A stretch of DNA of 64,000 nucleotides from Homalodisca vitripennis (taxonomy: Eukaryota > Arthropoda > Insecta > Hemiptera > Cicadellidae). Shown piece after piece: positions 23,800-35,430 of this stretch. The notes under the pieces are model-generated. The model worked only from the letters and a program-made list of their open reading frames with translations. It made no database searches and had not been told where the DNA came from. Position 1 is the first letter of the stretch, and every line of letters begins with the position of its first letter. Location: contig NC_060207.1 in NCBI RefSeq assembly GCF_021130785.1, positions 196,056,001 to 196,120,000 on the forward strand, given 5' to 3'. Position numbers and translations under genes: made by a program.

Positions 23800-24800
23800 G
23801 TTTCTGTCTGAAGAAGTAGAGAGAAATTATCAGAAAAGCAACGCAATTCCAACCAATATTATTAAGTATCCTGTTAAATGCGGGGTATCAAGTAGTAAAC
23901 ATAAGAGACTCCATTTTTTGTTTTACAAAAAAGAGATATGTACTTCCACATATTCTACACGATTCTAGTGTATATTTTTGTTAAATGCAATTTATCTGTG
24001 TGATGAAGATCAATTGAACCACTGTCCTGTTTTCTATTGTGCTTCAATCCTGCTTCTATGGTGCCAAACGTCTTCATACGGTATCGGATGTATGGTACGT
24101 CAAGCACACCTATTGTCTTTGCTTCTGTTAACTGCCATAAGTTCTAGTGACTATCAACGTTCCAATCCATATTGTTTGGGTATTCGACTGTGACTGTTCT
24201 GTATGCAGACCATCAGGCAATCAAGTGTACCGTGCCTCTCTGAGTTCCAAACTACTATTATTATTTACTGTTATTATTGTGTGCGCAATATGTCGGAGAA
24301 TCACTTATATAATTTTTATTACGTATGACAATTGTTACTGTATCCTACAGCTCAATCTTAGCCATTTGATTGAGCCTGGCCTCTGAACGTTACGTCTGGC
24401 AAGCCACCGTACCGTTTCATTATAAATCGTCACAAATAAGGCAGTGGCTTGTATGGGAATTAATGTAGATTAGTAAGTTCTTTTTTAGTTTAAAAATGCA
24501 TTAAATAAAATATTTCAAAGTTCTTTTTTATAACTTGGAATTCGAGAGATTTCTTACAAATTAATCAAGTAACCTTTACTTGAACTATGTTAGTTTATAT
24601 TGAGAACTTTAGTGTTTAAAACTGTAATTTAAATCACAATAATATTTTATATCTATAGAATATTTTTAATTTGAAGTGCTTCACATGATAACGCTTGACC
24701 GCTTGTAATACTAGTTGTTGTATTACAGATTTGAAAAAAATTTGTATTCTAAGGTGGTAATTAACCCAATATTTCTATCAGAAACAGTTTTCTGGTTAAA
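23800..24800. repeat. block II copy B (single 134-bp unit)
   Basis: Collinear with copies A and C: ACGGTATCGGATGTATGG near 24078, GCCATAAGTTCTAGTGACT near 24133, TCGACTGTGACTGTTCTGT near 24184, TGTATCCTACAG near 24339 and AACGCTTGACCGCTTGTAAT near 24690. Between 24218 and about 24351 it has just one diverged equivalent of the 134-bp unit that is tandemly repeated in copy A. Confidence 0.8.
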
Positions 24801-25354
24801 ATATTGATAATAAATGTGTTTAAAAGATTATAACACTGTAAAACACTGGAAAAAAATTAAATACTATACAGTTTAATTTAGTACATTTTAATGTAAAAAG
24901 CGACTGTTATTGTTTTTAATTTTTTTATAAGAAAGTTCCCTGATTGTATTAAGAAATTATATATTTTTTACTAATTTTAAATCATTAGGCATAGCTCTGT
25001 GTTTTACTTTTACCTAACCGTAACATCTAGAAATAAAAACGAAATTTCGTAATACATATGTAACAAAGTTATACCTTAAAGTAAATGAATATATAAGATA
25101 TTACATTATAAACAAAATTTTATGAGAGTAAATATGTTTCTATTTATCACTTCAATATTTAATTAGGTTAAGGGATATTTTTAACAACATAGACCATTTT
25201 TCTTCTTATATATCGAAATTGTTTTTACGAATGTTATTACTATTTAAAACAGAGCTACATTTTAAAATTTAAAAATAATTATGTACTTACTGTACATTAA
25301 CTTGTACATAATGATATAAGTTGTATATTTGTTCTCTTTTACTTGCCTCCGGAG

Positions 25355-25445
25355 TGATAATATTTTCGGGATAGATAAGGTTCATGGTCCTCCTGTCCAG
25401 AAGGAGGGATATTGTTTTATATATGTCACTATTGAAGAAGGGTTG
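25355..25445 (+). CDS. candidate internal exon, function unknown
   Basis: A pyrimidine-rich tract (TTGTTCTCTTTTACTTGCCT) leads to CGGAG before 25355. A perfect donor, GTAAGT, follows 25445. The 91-bp segment has one leading base and 30 open codons, including GIDKVHGPPVQKEGYCFIYV and ending VTIEEGL. Composition is more protein-like than the flanks. No family is recognised and no neighbouring exon can be paired with it. Confidence 0.3.
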
Positions 25446-26826
25446 GTAAGTTATGTTTCAACATATTTCTTTCAAATAAGGTAGGGCAACGTACTCTATC
25501 ATGTTTGGGATAACAACAACCTTTAAAAAGAGAGGTCACACTAATTACAAAATTTTTATAATCTTCAGTAGACTAAACATATCGATCTAGCCATTTAACC
25601 AAGTATCTCATTTGAGTAATATTTATGCCTGATCATCCATAGGCTTGCTGAGATACAAATGACCCATAGATTTTCGCTATAGTCAGTGTAAGTTCATCTG
25701 GAAGGCATAGACTAGTCAGAAATTAACCCGTGTACAGATGTCAACCCATTTACCTCTACTTTAATCTGACATAAAACATAATTTCCCACTTGGTTTCTTA
25801 CTTAGTATTCATCCCAGAGTAAACAAACAGACACCTCGCTAAGGAACAATTACGAGAAAAACTTAATAAGTTTTCATGCATGGTTTTAATAAAATAATCT
25901 AGTCAATTGTTAATCTTTGTAAAAATACAAAGTCTTCAAAAACAGATTTCGCACTCTCAGTAAATAATTAAAATATTAGTTTTTAGGTTTAGTGTTCATT
26001 AAAGGAATTAAAGTGTATGTAACTAAAAGCATATTGGATCCGTATGTATGTACTGAATAACATATCAAGTTTTTTGCACTGAAATTAACAAATTTACTAT
26101 CGTTTGGCATGTGCCGTTATTTCATTGTAATTATTTTTCTTTTTTTGGTTCAATCCATTTGAGTAATATCTAGTACAAATGTTTCCATTTGTACTCAAAA
26201 CATAATAATGAAATGACCATTTAAAACCGGTAATGAAACATCAATACTTAAATAAAATTAATTAAATTGTATTTATTCTAATTTGTATTTAAACGCTTCA
26301 TTTATTTATACTTGGTAAAATTAAATAAGAGAAAGTGCAAGCGGTAGCTAAATAACAGCATACTTTGCACATATTATACGTTAACTGAATGAATAATGTC
26401 GTGACTGAATCCTGTAAATCACAAGTAAATAATTAACAAAATACATTTATAGTTTACCACGTGGTAAATATGAAATTTTTTTTAACCAAACAGAAATATG
26501 ATATTAAATTGCATATTAAAAGATTTGCTTCTGGAGGTAGGCAAGGGGAGGAGGTAATCGCAATTTAACTGTGGTGTATTGATGTGCAATAATTCCGCTC
26601 ACTTGGTCATAACGTATTAATTCGAACTCATTTTTACAGCTGCCCGTTTACCCCGTAATAGAACCACCATTTAATATAAGCATCCTTATACCGAGCATGT
26701 TTCCTCTGTTTCACTCTTGCAATAAAAATGGCCCCTTTCCTTAATTGGCAATAGAAACATAAAATGTGGGAGTCAATACGTTTAAATACATAGAATGTTG
26801 TAAATAACTAAGTGTTGATGATACCT

Positions 26827-26829
<3 letters not shown>

Positions 26830-26888
<59 letters not shown>
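26830..26888. repeat. (TA)n followed by (CA)n microsatellite
   Basis: About 47 bp of TA repeats run into a short CA run. It lies inside block I copy 3 and is absent at the matching place in copy 1. Confidence 0.97.
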
Positions 26889-27242
26889 TGCATTTTTATT
26901 AGCATTTTTAATTTCCACCTACAACATTGAAATCAATGTAGTTAATAAATATTAAAAGTGCCAGTAAAACCAATATAATATAGGCCATAACTATGAATAG
27001 GCCAACTCATGTCTTCAGAAATATTTAAAAGGTTTTAAAACACAATATTAAAACACTGTTGAGTAAAGAAACTTAGGATAAATACATTCCTTGGAAACGT
27101 GTGTTTTGATTTTTGAATCCTGTGATTAATCATCTAAATACCGATCCAGTAGAAAAATGTATGGGAAGACAAATATTCTAACACTGAAAGAGTGTTGAAC
27201 TTATTCCAAGTGTATGAAGGTTTGCAGAAATTTATGGCGTGG

Positions 27243-27371
27243 GAGTTATAAGTGATGATGTCGACTCTCATGTGACTTATACCGCTCTCAGAAGCTTACA
27301 TGGCAGAGTTTCCATCATAAATCAGTAAAAAGGTTCGTGTACAAGACCTAGAACTATTTACAGTCCGCTGA
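27243..27371 (+). ncRNA. candidate H/ACA-like snoRNA, copy 2
   Basis: Partner of 9101-9228. Here ATGT (27270-27273) pairs ACAT (27298-27301) with a Watson-Crick A-U where the other copy has G-U. The other four differences fall in the two terminal loops, the internal loop of hairpin 2, and the 3' tail. The H-box-like AAATCA and the ACA element are unchanged. A C/D-type reading is also conceivable, since GTGATGA begins at 27252 and CTGA lies at 27368-27371, but the other copy has CTGG, so that reading is weaker. Confidence 0.45.
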
Positions 27372-28174
27372 TAATATATATTCGATGTCGCGGTGGTTTG
27401 TTGATTCCCGTCTTATATTCTTAGTAGTTTCATTTTTAGCAAAGTTTTGAGCTTTGTTCGCCTACTTAGAATAGTTGATATCATATAAGACTTTCTGTAA
27501 GTCTAATTACAGTAAATCCTATTATGATATGCTAATAAAATCAATATTCACCATAGAGTAGGAGTAAGGCTCTTCCTCCATAATTTGAGATTAAGGGTTT
27601 AATTCCTAGGTAGGTAAGTTTAAATTTTAAATTTTTTTGGGTTGTTCACCATTAAAAGGTTTAATGTACTCAATTAGAATACCATTTCTGTAGCAAGAGT
27701 CCATCTCCCTTGAAAAAAATTAAATTAGTACAGTTATCGTAAACTATAATGTCTGATAGGAGAAAATATACTAAACAATATATACGTATATTATTCATTT
27801 ACAAAGAGATTAATGAATACTTGTTGTCAATACTGTAGCCTACAAAATAAGGGTTCTTACCTAAACTGAATTCTTAAAAAAATACACATATGAGCCATGG
27901 AGTAAGTTAATGCAAACTGTTCTCTCTATTTGCATAATAAATTTATTAATGTCAATACTGCGTTCCTCATTTTTCAGTTATAATCAGCTTTGAAATATTT
28001 CTCAGCGCCATGTCACTGATTTAAATTTTTTTTTTTTCACTAAGCACTCTGGATAAAATTTAAGTTCTCAAGCTATAATGTCTGTGGGACCGTATTTATT
28101 TTAATCGCAATGTACAGTGATTACAATCACTCCCCTTGTACCCTTTATTAAAAAAAAAGGTGTGGGCGTTATCT

Positions 28175-28579
28175 CTAGTTGTCCCCCTTAGATTTTGGTG
28201 ACTTCGTTTGGACCCGGACGGATGTAAATTCCTTTACAAAAACTAGTCTCCCCAACGCCAGTGACTCTAGGTATGCATTTTTTATATATTCTCTGTGATT
28301 TCGCCTGCAAGTATATATACAGCCGCGTTCCGACAATGCGAGCCCCCTTACAGCATGCAACTTCAGCCGAATCGAGCAACACCCCTGCCCTGTGACAGCT
28401 ACGTAGGTGAGTGGCATCGTTCCATATAACCCTATTATTTTATCTCTTCTGTTACCCTTCCCAACCATCCCTGTTTGTGTCCTTTCAGCGAAAATAATAC
28501 AACTATTTGTTGTTATTTTTCTAGTCACACAATATCCATTGTATTTTTTTTTCTTTGTTAACTTTGAGCTTTTACACAA
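28175..28579 (-). CDS. 134-codon open frame in a GC-richer insertion
   Basis: The frame ends KSPKSKGDN with a TAG at 28175-28177. Its middle (RLKLHAVRGLALSERGCIYT) is cysteine- and arginine-rich, while its start is lysine-rich. The underlying DNA at 28180-28410 is clearly GC-richer than its surroundings and absent from the matching place in block I copy 1, so it is probably an inserted, mobile-element-like sequence. On the plus strand the same DNA has an open frame ending at a strong donor (TACGTAG then GTGAGT, 28406/28407), which could equally be an exon. Neither product is recognised. Confidence 0.2.
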   Translation of the reverse strand: MCKSSKLTKKKKYNGYCVTRKITTNSCIIFAERTQTGMVGKGNRRDKIIGLYGTMPLTYVAVTGQGCCSIRLKLHAVRGLALSERGCIYTCRRNHREYIKNAYLESLALGRLVFVKEFTSVRVQTKSPKSKGDN

Positions 28580-29036
28580 TTCATCACTAGTTTTATGTTT
28601 AAAATTACTTAAACATTTATTAGTAAGAATTATTTCCGATTTATGAAGGATTTTAAATACTAAAGAGTCTTAGCAAAGTTTTAGAGCAGCCTATCATTTG
28701 ACTGGCTAAAATATTCTTTTATGTCTGTCTGTCTATCTGTCTGCATACCTTCCAAATGAACTGGCTCATATACATGTGTTTTGGTGATTCAGTGAATAAT
28801 AATACATAGCCGGATCAAGTTCCAGTTTCGGGAGCAATATTATTCAATGTAGATTTTCACACTAAGTCCGGTTCCGCAAATTTGGTGGCCTGGCATCCGG
28901 CGATTGAGAATGTCCAATGGTGTCTAATCCTACTGGGAGCCGAGAACAATGTTTTCTCTTGTGCTTTCTCTGAATATAAGCTCAGATTCACGGGAATCGG
29001 TTTTTGATTTTATTCCTATGTATTACATTTCTTGAG

Positions 29037-29120
29037 CCCCGAAGGAGATGATCATTTCCAATCCTCGAAAAATAGTGTTCTCTCCTTGTAAAATTTAACG
29101 TTTGCAAATTTCCGAAAACT
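29037..29120 (+). repeat. recurrent CTGAAGA-type motif, copy 3
   Basis: CCCCGAAGGAGATGATCATT, then TCCTCGAAAAATAGTGTTCT and a shared tail TTGCAAATTTCCGAAAAC. The tail also follows the copy at 44605. Confidence 0.5.
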
Positions 29121-29123
29121 AGT

Positions 29124-29364
29124 CAAACTGTCTTTCCTTGAGAAGAGCCTAGTAGTCTTTATTGGATCAGTAAGAATATTGAGGTGATAATATGATTATA
29201 TTGAGGATTATACATATGAGAAGAATGATTTTTACAAATTATTACAAACTTTCTTTCCTTGAGAAGAGTCTAATAGTCTATATTGGATAAATAAGAATAT
29301 TGAGGTAATAAAATGATTATATTGAGGATTATACATATGACAAGAACGATTTTTACAAATTATT
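29124..29364. repeat. 121-bp tandem duplication
   Basis: TCTTTCCTTGAGAAGAG starts at 29131 and 29252, with near-identical followers (AAGAATATTGAGGT, GAGGATTATACATATGA). Block I copy 2 has only one equivalent near 18671, so the duplication happened after the segmental copies separated. Confidence 0.92.
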
Positions 29365-31220
29365 GATTTGTCTATAGAATTAGAGCAATGATTATCTATC
29401 GCATATTATTCATGTGCTATTTGCTAATCACACTTACAGTGTAATTCTGACCATAAATTATTACACTAGGATACATTTTACACAAAGATCGTGCGTCTCT
29501 CTAAAAAGAACTTAAGGAGTTAGAGAGACTTATATAGCAATACGCAGCTAGATATGAATATTAAGATGTAATTTGCGAGTGGAACTTATTAAATATTCTG
29601 TAAATTTCATTACAAATCCGGTAGTAATAGTTTTAAGCTGAGAATTATTTCAAGAAATATTGTGTCCAAACTGTTCTTTATTCCCACCACTAAGCAACTG
29701 ACAACCATAATACATTTTATACCATGTAAGCTAAAGCGCTCTCCTTGGAGCTTATCTCATTTCATTAGGATTGTATTATATAACATTCTTTTTAGAGTTT
29801 TGTGTGTAATGAAGTAAATTAACTCAGTTTAACACTCTTAGTGTTCAAATTCATTGAACGTTAATTTTGCAAATTCCTATCGTCGTATGTCTCCCATAAC
29901 GGCTAATAAATTTATGTACGTCCCCAACTTAAAATTCTAACTTAAACGGATGATTTTCAAGAGGAATGAAACATTTAAATTAGTCTACGATAATATAGTA
30001 CACATTTTTTAAGGTGGAAGTATCACATAAAGGAGAATAAGTACCACATAGGAAAGTAAACTTATGGGAACTGACTTACTCAATCATCCTAATGAATTAA
30101 TCTAGCTTATTGCTTAATAATTTGTTAAATCGGAATATGATAGATTAGGAGGTAACGAAGTGATAACTATAAATAAAAAACTAACATAGCGACCAACAAT
30201 AAAAATATTTACTAGTAAAATTAACATTGAATGATTTGTGAAGTAGCATTATTATTTTAAACAGATTTTAAAATATATTCCGCATTAATTTACCAGTAAT
30301 TTAATTCCGAGAAACGTATACAAGTAACGTTTTTTGTTATGAATGCGTTGCATAATTTAATCGACTAATGACACTTGCTGCAAAGGATTTGTCGAAAGTA
30401 ATGTCTTAATGAAATATATTTCCGAGATTCCTTGTAAGCATCTGTTTAATATAAACTGTTTCGCTTTTGATAAAGGGATCTGACAACTTTGCGAGATCAC
30501 AACGATCCTTTACGCTTTGACAGTCTGAAGGTATGAGAAGCCTTAAACTTAATATTATGTCCTATTAAAGTCCTATGTAAATCCTGACCTTAGGCCAAAA
30601 TGAAGCCCATTATAATATTTTCAGTTATAGTCTGCTTTTTAGGAAACTCAAATTAATTGGACTATTGTACATTCGTAGTTTACCACCAACTAACATTGGT
30701 TTAAACATATTTTGATGTAAAATAGTATGATTCTAATTTAGTTTCTTATTGCTGTGTTATATTATATTATATTGATTATAAAAAAGTAGATGACAGAAAA
30801 CCTACACTACTAGAACACAATTGATGATGACAACCACTAAATTACGTAACTCTAGCTACATACAAAATGAGACAATGAAGTAAGTAAATTAAATGAAAAT
30901 AAAGAAGAAATAATCTTGCTCATTATAACTCACTACACAATATTAAAACTAATAAATATTGATAACTTCAATAAAGTGTATATTTTATAGACCAAAAAAT
31001 GTAAGAAGGCACATTTGTGAATTCATTGGGGAAGAGAAAATATGGTAAATTAAGTTAAAAGAATGGAATTCTATAACTTACCATTAAAACATAACTGCGT
31101 GGTTGGGGAACTATGACATATTTTATTTGTTGTTGATGTGAAAATTGTTAGTTCAAGTTGAAACATATTACTGAACACCTTATGACCTAATATATAAACA
31201 CATTCGTACATTCGTAATGC

Positions 31221-32735
31221 AATATTACTCTAATGTGCCTTAATATTAGAGAAGTTGCAGATAAAACGTACAAATCGGACAAATGTTTTGAGACGTTACT
31301 ATATTATGTAATAAATAGTATGTGTAAATAGATTACACATAGTGTTGCAATATTGAATAACATAATTTAGAGGATACCCCATCCCCAAAGCTTGGTTTAT
31401 TCCCTCACGTGTTCCGTGGATGTTTATTAATCTTCTAAAGCCTAAACGATAAATACATTACCCTTTTAAAATATTAAACTAGTTTAATCATAAGTATTTT
31501 AAATAATAAATAATATTAAAACTTTTAAAATTTACACATTGGTTGAGTTTCAACGAATTAGTATAAAATTTTCTTAAAATTAAAATTTAAAAAAAATAAA
31601 ATTAAAAATGCTTTATTTCTAAAAATAACTAATACTTTCTAAAGAAACATTAAAACTAGTATTTTACAAATTAAAATATTAACATTATCATTCTTTTTTT
31701 AGTAAAGACCTGATTGAAAGTTTGAGTGACTAAGGGAAAATTTCCGATAACTTTCCTTATTAAAGAAAAATTTATGCCTATAGAATTAAATATAAAGCAA
31801 CGTAAAGTTATTTAACGATTATATATACATCAGCGGTTTCCCATTCCCTCTACAGATTATCGCTGGACTGTACAAGTGTTAATTTGCGTATATTTTTACG
31901 CAACCATCATGAAACCATAGTTTTATGCCACGTAGAATGCTTTTTATATGAAAAACTAAATAATTTCAAACTTGTGTGGCAACAGGCAATATAGTATAAT
32001 ACTGGAAAGATATGTCACCAAAGGATGTACCTTACTCTTCCTGGGTATCACTTTATATAACTTTTAAATTTAATATCTGATAGATGCGAATTTCTAGGAT
32101 AAATATATATTAGTTTATTCGGCTGCATATTATAATTTTTTTTCAATTTTTAACTATGTTATTAATGTGAACAATGCTGATTTTATTACTGTTACTTTCA
32201 AACTGGTGTATATACAAAGTTGTGATGGCACAAAGATAGCTATTATACATTCTAACGACCGAAAAGGGGTACTTACAACTTCACAAGATAATATTCCTAT
32301 CTAGCTATATCCAGTTAGAGTCTAGTTATATAGTTTATACGCCAATTCATGTGTTAATAAACAAATTAATATATAAAATTTGGTTGGCCTTCCGAGTGTT
32401 AGAACCTTAGCTAATTGACCAGCCTATCAATACAAGACACATTTTATTGCTCTTCCCTTGTTTACTCTTTCTACGTGTAGTATGAATAACTGTTAATGCA
32501 AATTTGAAACCAACATAAATAAATATGTTCTTAAAATAAAAATAAACAAATCCCCTTAATCAGTAAATTTAGAGAAACTTCTAAATGTTTTTCAAAAACA
32601 TACACAGGAATTACCGTGTACTGCATGCACTTTTTAGTCATTAAATAAGTAAGTAAATAATTGTGCGTGGAAAATAACATTTAATTGTATAATAATGATG
32701 ATTTGGTAGATTGCAATCCAACGAATTGTTTTTGT
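31221..32735. other. AT-rich non-coding stretch
   Basis: No gene was seen. The first 150 bases carry residual homology to 15360-15430 (AAATAGATTACA...ATTGAATAAC...GATACCC). Confidence 0.5.
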
Positions 32736-32860
32736 TGTTGTTAAAGACAGGTGTGAAAAGAATCCATTTTATGCCTGGAAACACCTTATATATCGGTTTG
32801 TTTCACTGTCTGCGTTGTATTGGTTGAATCCTGTGTATTGGAAAAGCGGATTTTAAATTA
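32736..32860. repeat. dispersed repeat pair, copy 1
   Basis: This segment aligns with 54893-55025: shared AGGTGTGAAAAGAA, then AAACAC, then TTTCACTGTCTGCGTT/TTTCGCTGTCTGCGTT, TATTGGTT, and GTGTATTGG/GTGTACTGG. In one frame it reads VSLSALYWLNPVYW, and the partner reads VSLSAFYWLDAVYW with several synonymous changes. A two-base length difference breaks the upstream frame between the copies. Confidence 0.75.
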
Positions 32861-34018
32861 AAATCCTTACCTGAGTTCTACAGATTAATTGTAACGATTT
32901 TGTAGTTTCAGTATGTATTGAATGGGAAAATAATTGAATGTATTTATCTATAATAGATGTAAAAGGAAAAATAAAACACTTTCTGTTACAATTAAAATGA
33001 TTTTTTTATAAATTATATTTTCAAAATACATGGCATTGTAATTTGTTTTATATAATCGTGTGTAAAACTTCATTTAAATTAAACTTTCAGACAAATCCAG
33101 TCTAAAAGTACATATTGTTCCTAAGTAAATATTTGTTTCAATCCATTATAATGTTTGCTAATACCACTTTAAAATACTGAAGCATGTTGAAAATTCAATC
33201 GCTCTCTGTTGCACATAATGTAAGTAAGACAACCATTATTTCAACTTATTTTTATTTTGAACTGTATTGCTTAGTTTTGTAACATAGAGATTCGTTTGAT
33301 GTTTTACGTTGGTTTTTTTTAACTCTAGTCTATTCCTAACTGAATATAAATAGTGATTTCACAAGGAATATACAGGTAAATACCTGTATTAATTGTAGCT
33401 TTACCACTATTTACAGTGTCGTAAACAATTTTCCAACATCTGATTGAGTGATGAAGTCTCAATCTCTCTTTCCGCAAGAGTGATTAAACTAAAAATATAT
33501 ATTGTTGTATATAAGGACAATCGTTGTACAAATATATTTAAGGACTTTTGAACCTTAACGAAATCAATAATTATTGATTTAGGTGACAGTAAAAGTAATT
33601 TGGTAATTGTGCATTCCAGTTTATGAGAAGCGTTTATGCAAGAGAAGATGCCTATCTTGAAATCTACGTGAGACGCAACACTACTGGAACATATCCTGCT
33701 AGTAACAAACAGGTTCCATATAAGCTTTCATCTGAAAATTTAATATTCACAATATTTAATAATTTAAATCAAATGTATTTAAATTAGTCTCAGGGATACT
33801 TTATAATCTCGTAGAACTACTAGTATTCATAGTGTAACTTAGTTAAAGTTCATCTATTATATTTAATTACTGTATAATAATTTAGCAATAATTATTTCAG
33901 TGACTTAATTTGTAAACAAGATAGTTTTAAAAATTTACTACGTGACGGTTAAATTTTAATGTGAAATAAGAATGATATTATAAGATCCAGAATTCAATTT
34001 GTACATGCAAATTCAACA
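32861..34018. other. AT-rich non-coding stretch
   Basis: No gene, tandem repeat or RNA feature was found. Confidence 0.5.
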
Positions 34019-34144
34019 TCAGTATCTCTGGCCGTGGTGCACTTGAGGTTTGTGAAACAGGTTTGAAACATCAGACAGTTCTGTCCCAATTAGAGTTTTG
34101 GCAGTGGTACAACACAGACTCCTCACTAAATCAGCATCATTCAT
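34019..34144 (-). CDS. 41-codon open frame in a GC-richer islet
   Basis: ATG in a good context at 34142-34144 opens a frame to TGA at 34019. It reads MNDADLVRSLCCTTAKTLIG at the start and ends HHGQRY. Composition is protein-like, but the frame is short and there is no splice or promoter evidence. It could be a small peptide gene, an exon, or part of an old transposon. Confidence 0.15.
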   Translation of the reverse strand: MNDADLVRSLCCTTAKTLIGTELSDVSNLFHKPQVHHGQRY

Positions 34145-35229
34145 GTTAAGGCCTGATGTAATTATTCAATAAACTTTGCTGAATTGGTGTGTCAGGTATA
34201 ATTCACATTGATAAAGCAAGCTTGAGTCCTGTACTTTGTTTATAGATTTTTGATGCAGAATGAATAATTTGCAACGTAACGTCTCTTTGTGCACATATTG
34301 TAACAACTGCTTGAGTCCAGTATTTAAATATATTAATTCATAAAACTCACTGCATATTGCATTAATTGCCACAGTTTAGTAAAGGTTTCTCTATGTTAAA
34401 ACCTGTAACAGTAAATTTTATGCAGCCGTATAGGAAAAATTGTACGCCCATTACGTAGAGCATGGTCATTTTAACTTGCAATACGGGCTGTGATGGGTTA
34501 AAACTTTATACCTTGTGAACAATAAATAAAATTGAAGTATCAGAAATTTATTGCAAACTGATAGTAAACGTTTCCAAAGGAGAGTTATCTCTATAACAGG
34601 AATAAATTTTAATATAAATATATATTTATTACGTATCTTAACGATCTCTCCCAACTGTAATTACAAGAATAAGTTTAAGACTGTTTGCATCTTTCCATAT
34701 GTATACACTTCTTAGAGGTGCAACTGATTTTTAGTTTTCAAAATTATTGTGTGTTATACGATAATTATACGATATTCATAGATAACTTCCCTCAATAGAA
34801 AATATTTTATCATATACATGAAGTTCATAACTGTATTATAAAGGGATGTAAATAAAATGTATTACCTTCAAACTGCTTTTCTGGTAGTATACCAAAACAT
34901 AATAAGTTTTGTTGACTACAGTGACAAAGGACAAACTTAAAAAAAATTAAATTAAAATTAAATTTTCTCAGTTTACTGTAAGACATAATATGTAATTATT
35001 AGTAAAATAAAATTCTTAGAATCTATTTACAGATAGTTGCTGGAAAGGAAATCTTGTATTACAATTCGAGACAAACATCCTCCGGATGTAAGTGGATACG
35101 CACATCCGCCCAGACACCGATGGTGAACAAACAGGAAATGCTTGCTTAAGCAGCGGAAATGATTATATATAAAAAAACTGTGCGACGATGTAAGGGGCAT
35201 CCATGCTGATATGAAAAATTGGTACTCAC

Positions 35230-35292
35230 CTATTATGATGGAGATATTTGGCAGATGCGTGGTCATGAGCTGGCGGAAGAATAACATCAAAA
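35230..35292 (-). CDS. candidate 63-bp internal exon, function unknown
   Basis: The minus strand has a textbook acceptor (a long C/T tract ending TTGTTCTTCAG) before 35292 and a strong donor (ATAATAG then GTGAGTACC) after 35230. The 63-bp length preserves frame. Two frames are open: one reads FDVILPPAHDHASAKYLHHN, the other MLFFRQLMTTHLPNISIII with an ATG at 35285-35287. The first looks more protein-like. The plus strand is also open through this islet. No family is recognised. Confidence 0.35.
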
Positions 35293-35430
35293 CTGAAGAA
35301 CAAGGAGGAGGAGAGGAGGAAGTCGAGGACGGGAATTCGAAAAGCGACGTTCGGGAGTGCTAGTGCTTGTGTTCGTGTGCGGAAAAATATCTCTAGGCGT
35401 AATAAGTGTGAAGTTGAATAAAATGTAAGT
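35280..35430 (+). promoter_or_regulatory. CpG-rich islet with a plus-strand donor, possible first exon
   Basis: A G/A-rich stretch followed by about ten CpG dinucleotides in 100 bp (GAGGACGGGAATTCGAAAAG, GCGACGTTCGGGAG) ends at AAAAT followed by GTAAGT near 35424. This density is unusual for the window. The purine tract is the complement of the polypyrimidine tract of the minus-strand exon candidate, so the two interpretations compete. Confidence 0.25.

Larger units (their letters stand above)
26520..31220. repeat. segmental duplication, block I copy 3
   Basis: Collinear with 8210-12840. Landmarks in order are CGCAATTTAACTGTGG near 26559, TTAATTGGCAATAGAAACAT near 26741, the RNA-like segment at 27243, a CGAAGGAGATGATC motif at 29039, GAGAATTATTTCAAGAAATA near 29640, ATTCCTTGTAAGCATCTGTT near 30429 and AAGAAGAAATAATCTTGCTC near 30902. 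It carries its own insertions, including a GC-rich piece at 28150-28450 and a 121-bp duplication at 29124-29364. Sequence at about 31320-31380 further resembles 15370-15430, just before block II copy A. Confidence 0.8.

Noticed and set aside
25640..25700. Minus-strand terminal exon candidate (MGHLYLSKPMDDQA)
   Set aside because: The frame is very short and its acceptor is only moderate.
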